NCBI GenBank assembly: GCA_023277325.1
Contig: JALRIQ010000002.1
Coordinates: forward strand, 1-11,022
Direction: 5' to 3'
From: Bacteroidia bacterium
GTDB taxonomy: Bacteria > Bacteroidota > Bacteroidia > UBA8524
DNA length: 11,022 nucleotides
Shown here in pieces: positions 1 through 4,953 of the stretch (within the stretch, counting starts at the first letter, position 1; each line of letters opens with the position of its first letter). The position numbers and the translations under genes were made by a program. Below the pieces are notes generated by a model. That model saw nothing but the letters and a program-made list of their open reading frames with translations, did not search any database and had not been told where the DNA came from.

Positions 1-87
1 TAAAAGAACCTGCAGCCCACTTTCTGTTTCTATCAAGTGTTTGCTGCCCGTTACTACGCGGGCAGCCCCATAAAAGCTTAATCGCAT
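1..87 (-). CDS. MBL-fold / beta-CASP metallohydrolase (N-terminal fragment)
   Basis: Reading leftward from an ATG at 87, 29 codons are open to the window edge, so only the N-terminus is present. The peptide begins MRLSFYGAARVVTGSKHL. This is the characteristic opening of metallo-beta-lactamase proteins with a beta-CASP domain (the YSH1/CPSF-like 'RNA-specific exonuclease' family, usually about 450 residues), in which a GAAxxVTGS segment precedes the first beta strands. The HxHxDH zinc-binding motif would lie beyond the window and cannot be checked. Family members are nucleases acting on RNA, but many bacterial ones are uncharacterised. The start lies 6 bases after the stop of the coiled-coil gene, so the two are probably co-transcribed. 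The family call rests on a short but distinctive peptide. Confidence 0.75.
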   Translation of the reverse strand, partial: MRLSFYGAARVVTGSKHLIETESGLQVLL

Positions 88-93
88 GAAATC

Positions 94-1026
94 TTATTCC
101 AATGTGAAGGCTGAAGTAAACACCAATGCGCCATCGATATATACCTCTACACCGTAGGTTCCTGGCTCCAGTGGTGTACTTTCATCTTCCCATTCCAAGC
201 ACATTTCCACAGAATTACCTTCGTAATCTATTTGCCTATTTGCAGTGGCCGTCATTTCCTGACCATTGTCTTTATTGATAAATGTGCCATTACTAATTCC
301 CGCGAGCACTTTACCATTATCGGCTACCAGACGAAGGCTAATGACTTTAGGACCTCGAGAGGCTACCGCATTTTCCAAAACGCTAAAGCAAGCCTCAATT
401 TTCTCCGTGCGTTTAGCCAAAGAGGTAGCCACATATTTTCCGCCTATGGCGCGTTTCTTCATTGAAGTAACGGCGACACGGTCTACACGAAGCTGTTCTG
501 CTACCTTTAAGCGAGCCTCCAAGCGATTTTTAACCGATACATTGGTATTGAGCTCTACTGCCAGAGAATCATTTTCATTTTGAAGACGCTGGTTTTCAAG
601 GATTAAACGATCAATTTCTTCGAGGTATTTATCCTTTAATGCTTTCAACTTCTCGAGTTCTGCGCGTAATTCAGCATTCATGTTGGATGACTTGTTATTG
701 CGGCTTTGAAGCGCTTTGATTCTACTTTCCTGAAGGGCGATTTTTTCATTCGCGTCATCAAGCAAGCTATCCAATTGCTCCGAACGTCCTCGGTATTGTT
801 CCAATTCCGCCTTAGTTAGCGACAATTGCCTATCAACCTCTGCCATATCCACAGCCATACTATCCACCGTAGTTTCATGAATAGCTGCTTCTTTTCCCTT
901 ATCATACCATTGGTACAAGTTTAAAATAAGTGACAGAAGCAAAAGGGCAATTAATACAACGCGGGTTGTATTGCTGTTTTGCTCTGAATTCGGATCTGTT
1001 TGAGGAGTATTTTCTTCTATTTGCAT
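94..1026 (-). CDS. Membrane-anchored coiled-coil protein, unknown function
   Basis: A 310-residue protein that I cannot assign to a named family. Residues 1-21 are polar, and residues 22-40 are one hydrophobic segment (VVLIALLLLSLILNLY), read as a single N-terminal membrane anchor. Residues 55 to about 180 are rich in Leu, Glu, Lys and Gln with heptad-like spacing, predicting a long coiled coil. Residues 185-310 look like a small beta-rich globular domain, probably extracytoplasmic, ending in an alternating pattern typical of beta strands (YGVEVYIDGALVFTSAFTLE). Similar TM-plus-coiled-coil proteins are common in Bacteroidota and are sometimes mislabelled as chromosome-segregation proteins because of the coil; nothing here supports that. 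It follows the FAD oxidoreductase gene after 146 bases that include a possible terminator, and precedes the MBL hydrolase by 6 bases, so it probably belongs to the next transcription unit. The ATG start is the only one before the anchor. Confidence 0.85.
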   Translation of the reverse strand: MQIEENTPQTDPNSEQNSNTTRVVLIALLLLSLILNLYQWYDKGKEAAIHETTVDSMAVDMAEVDRQLSLTKAELEQYRGRSEQLDSLLDDANEKIALQESRIKALQSRNNKSSNMNAELRAELEKLKALKDKYLEEIDRLILENQRLQNENDSLAVELNTNVSVKNRLEARLKVAEQLRVDRVAVTSMKKRAIGGKYVATSLAKRTEKIEACFSVLENAVASRGPKVISLRLVADNGKVLAGISNGTFINKDNGQEMTATANRQIDYEGNSVEMCLEWEDESTPLEPGTYGVEVYIDGALVFTSAFTLE

Positions 1027-1138
1027 TATTTTTCAATTACGCTCCTCAATACTACCAAATTACCGCCATATTTTTTAACGTTTTTTATCTTATTGAAGAT
1101 GTGGCAGCTTAGATTTCGACTGAAGTACCACAGTTATC

Positions 1139-1170
1139 AAAAAGAGAATCCACCCTTTCCATTTGGGTGA
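1139..1170 (-). terminator. Possible weak intrinsic terminator after the PKS operon
   Basis: On the minus strand, just past the stop of the FAD oxidoreductase gene, CACCC (1169-1165) can pair with GGGTG (1155-1151) around a 9-base loop. An interrupted T run follows, with five Ts at 1143-1139. The stem has 5 pairs plus one possible wobble, and 7 bases separate it from the T run, so it is a weak candidate. Its position, exactly at the end of the four-gene block and before a 146-base gap, is what makes it plausible. Confidence 0.35.
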
Positions 1171-1172
1171 TA

Positions 1173-2297
1173 TTAAAAAGATTTTCCATGGGTAAGTCTT
1201 ACTAGATAGCGCCTAAGACTTCCAAAAGGCCGGATTAACTTGAAAAATAAAATCGTTTTTTCCTCTGCCCCAAAAACAGCTTGCAGACTTCTCCCCACCC
1301 TCAGACGCAGCGAAAAATTCTTTTTCCAGTTTTTCGCATAGGTAGATTCGGCTACCGCTCTCGAATATTTTCCCCTTAAAAAAGGTTCAAATGCCTCATA
1401 AGCCAATTTTGCGCCATGCAAGGCCATGCTCATCCCATTTCCGCTTAACGGAGGAATTAATCCAGCAGCATCTCCTATATATACCACATGATCGATAATT
1501 TGCTTTTTAGGTTGAAAAGAAAAGCGGGAAATGACAACAGGCTTTTCATATAAAAATTCCGCCTCCTGAAAGATTTTGGCGAGATGCGGGTTTTTTGCCA
1601 AAACATGCTGCTCCAGGGCTTCTATACTACCCTCTGCTTTTAGATCATCGGCATGAGCCAGGTAACATAAACAGGCCTTCCCCTCTTCAATGGCCGACAT
1701 GCCACAGTAGCCATTTTTAAAGTTATGCAATACAATTTCTGATGGGTTTACTGGATAGCGTATATGGTACTTCACCGCTAAATAAGGCTCCTTCTTTTTC
1801 ATAAAAGAACGATTCAACCAGCTATCTAGCTTGCTTCGTTTGCCATGAGCCGAAAACAATAAGGTACCCGAATAGTGCTGATCTGACGTGAATAAGGTAA
1901 AGCCCAGACCTTCAGTATACTCCCATTTTTTTACCTCTGTACCCTCAAAAACAGTCACTCCAAAGGTTTCAGCTCGCTGTTTCATCAGTTTATCGAGGGT
2001 ATAACGACTTATCCCGAAGCCCCCCAACTCCAGTGGCTCATGAAGCATATTTCCTTTTGGATCACTGATGCTCAGCTGATTGATTTTTGGCAATTCAAGC
2101 TCAGAAAGTGGGATTCCTAATGCAGAAATGAATTCCCAGGATTCATTGGAAATATATTCCCCACAAACCTTATGGAAGGGATAGTGTTCTTTTTCAAAAA
2201 GCGCCACCCGGTGCTGTTTCTGCGCAAATTGAATCGCCGTCGCCAGTCCGGCTAAGCCTCCACCAACAATTAAGATATCGAACTTATTCTCTTTCAT
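1173..2297 (-). CDS. FAD-dependent oxidoreductase (geranylgeranyl reductase / hydroxylase-like)
   Basis: A 374-residue flavoprotein of the p-hydroxybenzoate-hydroxylase-like superfamily. The N-terminal Rossmann motif is DILIVGGGLAGLATA (residues 7-21) followed by an acidic residue at the end of strand 2 (FEKE, 34-37). Residues 43-50 (KVCGEYIS) form the Cys-Gly-Glu motif seen in geranylgeranyl-reductase-like and related FAD hydroxylases. The second FAD site is YIGDAAGLIPPLSGNGMSMA (273-292). The C-terminus is basic with aromatic and hydrophobic patches. It is the last gene of the polyketide operon, and its ATG lies 14 bases inside the methyltransferase gene. By analogy with the flavin hydroxylase SrsC of Streptomyces it could oxidise the methylated polyketide ring to a hydroquinone or quinone; the geranylgeranyl-reductase signature instead allows saturation of a prenyl chain installed by the upstream UbiA enzyme. 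Class is confident; substrate is inference. Confidence 0.9.
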   Translation of the reverse strand: MKENKFDILIVGGGLAGLATAIQFAQKQHRVALFEKEHYPFHKVCGEYISNESWEFISALGIPLSELELPKINQLSISDPKGNMLHEPLELGGFGISRYTLDKLMKQRAETFGVTVFEGTEVKKWEYTEGLGFTLFTSDQHYSGTLLFSAHGKRSKLDSWLNRSFMKKKEPYLAVKYHIRYPVNPSEIVLHNFKNGYCGMSAIEEGKACLCYLAHADDLKAEGSIEALEQHVLAKNPHLAKIFQEAEFLYEKPVVISRFSFQPKKQIIDHVVYIGDAAGLIPPLSGNGMSMALHGAKLAYEAFEPFLRGKYSRAVAESTYAKNWKKNFSLRLRVGRSLQAVFGAEEKTILFFKLIRPFGSLRRYLVRLTHGKSF

Positions 2298-2979
2298 TGC
2301 GTACCACGAGCATCCAGCGAAAAGCCCAATGCCAGCTTAGATTAGCGGTGAAATGAAACGCATTTAATGCACTTAGCCAATCCATTTTACTGAATCCACG
2401 ACGAACAGAAGCGGGTGCATCGTTTTTTACGAGATACGATTTTGAAAAAAGCACGGTCAGAAGAGCAATTGATTTTTCCGCGAGAATATGACGCTGTAAA
2501 TCATTCACAAAAAAATGGGCGGCATGTTTTCGGTTCCAATCCAGGTATAGGGTAATTTCCTTTGCACTCAGGTGGTGGCAAAACAAGCTGGAAAAGCAGA
2601 TATCAATTTTACGTTCAGGTGTAAAGTCGCGGTAATCAGCACAAAAAAAAGAAATCTCAGGAAAATCTTCACTTGCCTCTTGCGCAAAAGCGATACAATC
2701 TGGCTTTAAATCTACACCCACAAAACGTGCATTTATGCCTTGTTCGCGGCAGTATCTAGCCAAATCGCGTAAATTATCGCCTCCACCTGACGCGAGTTCC
2801 ACCACGAAAAGTTCATCAGGCATTATGGAAGGAAGACTTTTTAGAAAAGCCTTCCGATTTAGGGCATGTCCGCCGAGCAGACGGTTAATCGTTTCCAGCT
2901 CACGTAAATTTTGATAGAGATCAGCTTGCGGTATATTTTCCGCATCCAATAATTCCTTTTCTGTAGAGCGTGCTTTCAT
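2284..2979 (-). CDS. Class I SAM-dependent methyltransferase of the type III PKS operon
   Basis: A 231-residue Rossmann-fold methyltransferase. Motif I is VVELASGGGDNLRDLA (residues 59-74), an acidic residue for SAM ribose binding follows in FVGVDLKP (86-93), then ADYRDF (114-119) and the motif IV-like IDICFSSLFCHHL (125-137). A C-terminal stretch, NDLQRHILAEKS (159-170) through LVKNDAPASVRRGF (183-196), is typical, from memory, of methyltransferases placed next to bacterial type III PKS genes. Its ATG overlaps the TGA of the PKS gene by 4 bases (ATGA), and its own end overlaps the flavoenzyme start by 14 bases, so it is translationally coupled on both sides. It probably O- or C-methylates the aromatic polyketide, as SrsB or BpsB do in the alkylresorcinol pathways of Streptomyces and Bacillus. 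Which atom is methylated cannot be told from the sequence. Confidence 0.9.
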   Translation of the reverse strand: MKARSTEKELLDAENIPQADLYQNLRELETINRLLGGHALNRKAFLKSLPSIMPDELFVVELASGGGDNLRDLARYCREQGINARFVGVDLKPDCIAFAQEASEDFPEISFFCADYRDFTPERKIDICFSSLFCHHLSAKEITLYLDWNRKHAAHFFVNDLQRHILAEKSIALLTVLFSKSYLVKNDAPASVRRGFSKMDWLSALNAFHFTANLSWHWAFRWMLVVRNERE

Positions 2980-4007
2980 ACCTTCAGGTAAACGGCTTCC
3001 ATTGTGAGACCCGGCCCGAATGCAAGTCCGAGAATTTCATTCGCTCCCTTTTTCTCCCATTCCTCTTTCAAAACAAACAGAATACTTGGTGAAGACATGT
3101 TTCCATACTTACGAAGTACTTCATAGCTCGATTCCATCTGACTGTCAGACAGCTGTAATTCATCCGCTACGGCTTCCAAAATCTTCTTACCACCTGGATG
3201 GATGGCGAAATTTGTAAGATTTGCTAAAGGAATTCCTAGCTCTCGGCAGCGGCGAGCAAGGGTTTCTTTTAGTCCTTCCCGCAGCTTGACCGGCACTTGA
3301 CGGCTTAGCTGCATTAGGAATCCGTTTTCATCAAGATCCCACGCCATATCTGCCTTTCCGCTATGGTTTGCGGAAGTGAAAAATGATAACAGTTCCAAAC
3401 CTTTAGAATCACCATCAAGCATAACGGCAGCAGCTCCATCGGCAAAAAGACTGGCGCTACTCAAGTTTTCGATGGTATAGTTCCTTTGAAAATGCAAGGT
3501 GCATAATTCGACACAGACCAAAACTACTTTGGCCTTTGGTTCTGCTTTTATGATCCAATCTGCAAGCCGCAGTCCATGGATAGCCGCATAACAGCCCATA
3601 AAATTAACGGTAGCCTTTTGTAAATCTGGCGACAAATTAAGCTCCTCTTGAAGGATTGTTTCCAAGCCAGGAGCTGCCAATCCGGTGCAGGAAACGGTAA
3701 TCAGATGGGTCATATTCGCGTATCCATCCAATTGTCTAATCGCATCCATGGCTAGTGCTGGTGCCAGCTGAAAATACTTGGCCATACGCTCCTGCATTTT
3801 GGGTTCATGTCCATTGAAGAACAAAGGTAGTGTTGGCTCAGATTGGAAATCAGCCAGGACGGAATGCCTGCTTTCTATGCGCGTGTCGGCATATACCTGG
3901 TTCACTGCAAAAGACTTCTGGTAGGTCGATTGCATATAAGCAGCGATTTCTTCCTGACTGTTTTTAATCGCAGGAAGCGCCGTTTTTATTTCGCGTATTC
4001 TCGTCAT
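2976..4007 (-). CDS. Type III polyketide synthase (chalcone/stilbene/alkylresorcinol synthase family)
   Basis: A thiolase-fold homodimeric synthase that extends an acyl-CoA (or acyl carrier) starter with malonyl-CoA and cyclises the product to a resorcinol, phloroglucinol or pyrone. The catalytic triad is intact: Cys139 in NFMGCYAA, His270 in NFAIHPGG, and Asn303 in YGNMSSPS. The LFADGAAAVML segment carries the Phe that matches gatekeeper Phe215 of plant chalcone synthase, and the C-terminus has AFGPGLTMEAV, a variant of the family GFGPG loop. The VELCTLHFQ segment resembles bacterial alkylresorcinol synthases more than plant enzymes, so a 'naringenin-chalcone synthase' label would mislead. 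I chose the ATG at 4007 (343 aa), because it forms a TAATG stop-start overlap with the UbiA gene and gives the usual family N-terminus. An in-frame ATG at 4037 would add 10 residues. A fatty acyl starter is likely but inferred. Confidence 0.93.
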   Translation of the reverse strand: MTRIREIKTALPAIKNSQEEIAAYMQSTYQKSFAVNQVYADTRIESRHSVLADFQSEPTLPLFFNGHEPKMQERMAKYFQLAPALAMDAIRQLDGYANMTHLITVSCTGLAAPGLETILQEELNLSPDLQKATVNFMGCYAAIHGLRLADWIIKAEPKAKVVLVCVELCTLHFQRNYTIENLSSASLFADGAAAVMLDGDSKGLELLSFFTSANHSGKADMAWDLDENGFLMQLSRQVPVKLREGLKETLARRCRELGIPLANLTNFAIHPGGKKILEAVADELQLSDSQMESSYEVLRKYGNMSSPSILFVLKEEWEKKGANEILGLAFGPGLTMEAVYLKV

Positions 4008-4873
4008 TATTGGCTGAGTATAAAACTCAAGTAGCACAAGTTAAGGCAAAGTGACGCCAAAAGGTTCATGCGCATCGCATGATCGAAATTGGCCGCACGT
4101 TCATCCTTCCATACCTGAACAAACCAGTAGCAAAAATAGATTGTTACTGGCACTAAAAAGAGTTGCAAAACCCAGAAGGACCTGACAAAATCTCTTTCTT
4201 GAAAATGCATCCATCCTGCTATGTTAGCCAAAAGGAAACAAACAGCAGTGAAGATAAAGGTACCTCTGTACCCGAGGAGCATGCTTAATGTTTTTACATG
4301 ATCTCTTTTGTCGGCCTCATGCTGATAAATCTGGGTAAGCGGGTAAACAGCACCTAATAAAAGAGAAGTCATTAATTTGGCCCAAAGCTGATGACCAGCC
4401 ACCGCTTGCGTTGAATGCTCGCCAAACAAGCCGGTTTGTACCGTCCAGTAAATAAAAGCCCCTTGAAAAAAGGCAACCCACAAAAACCCAGCAATTGGAT
4501 ATCTTTTTATCCGGGTTTTCCGATTGGAATATAGACGGGAAGCTAGAATATAGGCCAGTACCTGTGTTGCGAACAGCCAGGAAAATAGCATAGAAAGCAA
4601 CACGGCTGCGATGTCCATTGCATTAACCAACCAAAAAAGTTCTTTGGTTGCCAATGGCGGAGATTTTAGTCCACCAATACTCTCAGTATCCCTGTCGTGG
4701 TAGCTATTGTACCCATTGCTTGCCGGGTAAACGAGCAAATGCAGAATAGCAAACACACCAATAAGCTGCATCAAACCCGCTTGTGGCGCTTGGCTCCATG
4801 CAAATAAGAAAACAGGAAGCAGAAAGACAGAAAAGGGAATCCGTAACAGGATAAGGGTTTCCTTCTTTATCAC
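4007..4873 (-). CDS. UbiA-family prenyltransferase (polytopic membrane enzyme)
   Basis: A 288-residue very hydrophobic protein with about eight or nine membrane segments. Motif 1 is NSYHDRDTE (residues 56-64), the counterpart of the family NDxxDxxxD. Motif 2 lies in QHEADKRDHVKTLSMLLG (184-201), the counterpart of DxxxD. YSNRKTRIKRYP (115-126) occupies the conserved basic loop. UbiA enzymes move an isoprenoid diphosphate onto an aromatic or other acceptor in the cytoplasmic membrane. Here the acceptor may be the polyketide made by the next gene, whose start overlaps this stop by one base (TAATG). The start codon is GTG at 4873: an in-frame TAG lies five codons upstream and the next in-frame Met is at residue 35, inside a membrane segment. 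Single Asp positions in both motifs are replaced (Ser57 and Glu64; Gln184), so the enzyme may be a divergent subfamily with its own substrate. Confidence 0.88.
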   Translation of the reverse strand: MIKKETLILLRIPFSVFLLPVFLFAWSQAPQAGLMQLIGVFAILHLLVYPASNGYNSYHDRDTESIGGLKSPPLATKELFWLVNAMDIAAVLLSMLFSWLFATQVLAYILASRLYSNRKTRIKRYPIAGFLWVAFFQGAFIYWTVQTGLFGEHSTQAVAGHQLWAKLMTSLLLGAVYPLTQIYQHEADKRDHVKTLSMLLGYRGTFIFTAVCFLLANIAGWMHFQERDFVRSFWVLQLFLVPVTIYFCYWFVQVWKDERAANFDHAMRMNLLASLCLNLCYLSFILSQ

Positions 4874-4953
4874 GTGTTTTTGTTTCTATCGGCTAAGGAA
4901 GCAAAAATTCAGCAATAAGAACAAGTTGAACGAATCAAATCGACTAAAATTCC

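Noticed and set aside
232..583. Plus-strand open frames of 77 and 105 codons inside the coiled-coil gene
   Set aside because: They lie opposite a well-formed minus-strand protein, overlap each other in different frames and show no recognisable domain, so they are antisense shadows. The same applies to the other plus-strand frames, including those at 9062-9511 and 7439-7846.
1071..1086. A-tract block TTTTTTAACGTTTTTT in the gap upstream of the coiled-coil gene
   Set aside because: It could be promoter-upstream DNA, but the self-complementary core is only six bases and no matching -33/-7 pair was found nearby.
930..1112. Plus-strand frame of 60 codons spanning the gap upstream of the coiled-coil gene
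   Set aside because: Half of it is antisense to the coiled-coil gene, and the rest is AT-rich intergenic sequence giving a Phe/Tyr-rich peptide with no plausible start signal.
2976..4007. Annotation of the PKS as a plant-like naringenin-chalcone synthase
   Set aside because: Automated labels of this kind follow the shared fold. The operon partners and the VELCTLHFQ region favour a bacterial alkylresorcinol/alkylpyrone-type enzyme, and there is no sign of phenylpropanoid supply.
4871..4876. CACGTG palindrome at the UbiA start codon
   Set aside because: It is six bases long and explained by the GTG start codon preceded by CAC; no second copy was noticed in other gaps, so it is not called an operator.
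4910..4938. Possible Bacteroidota promoter before the UbiA gene: TTG (4938-4936), 18 bases, TATTGCTG (4917-4910) on the minus strand
   Set aside because: The -7 element matches only four of the six fixed positions of TAnnTTTG. Such matches occur often by chance in AT-rich DNA, so it is not annotated.
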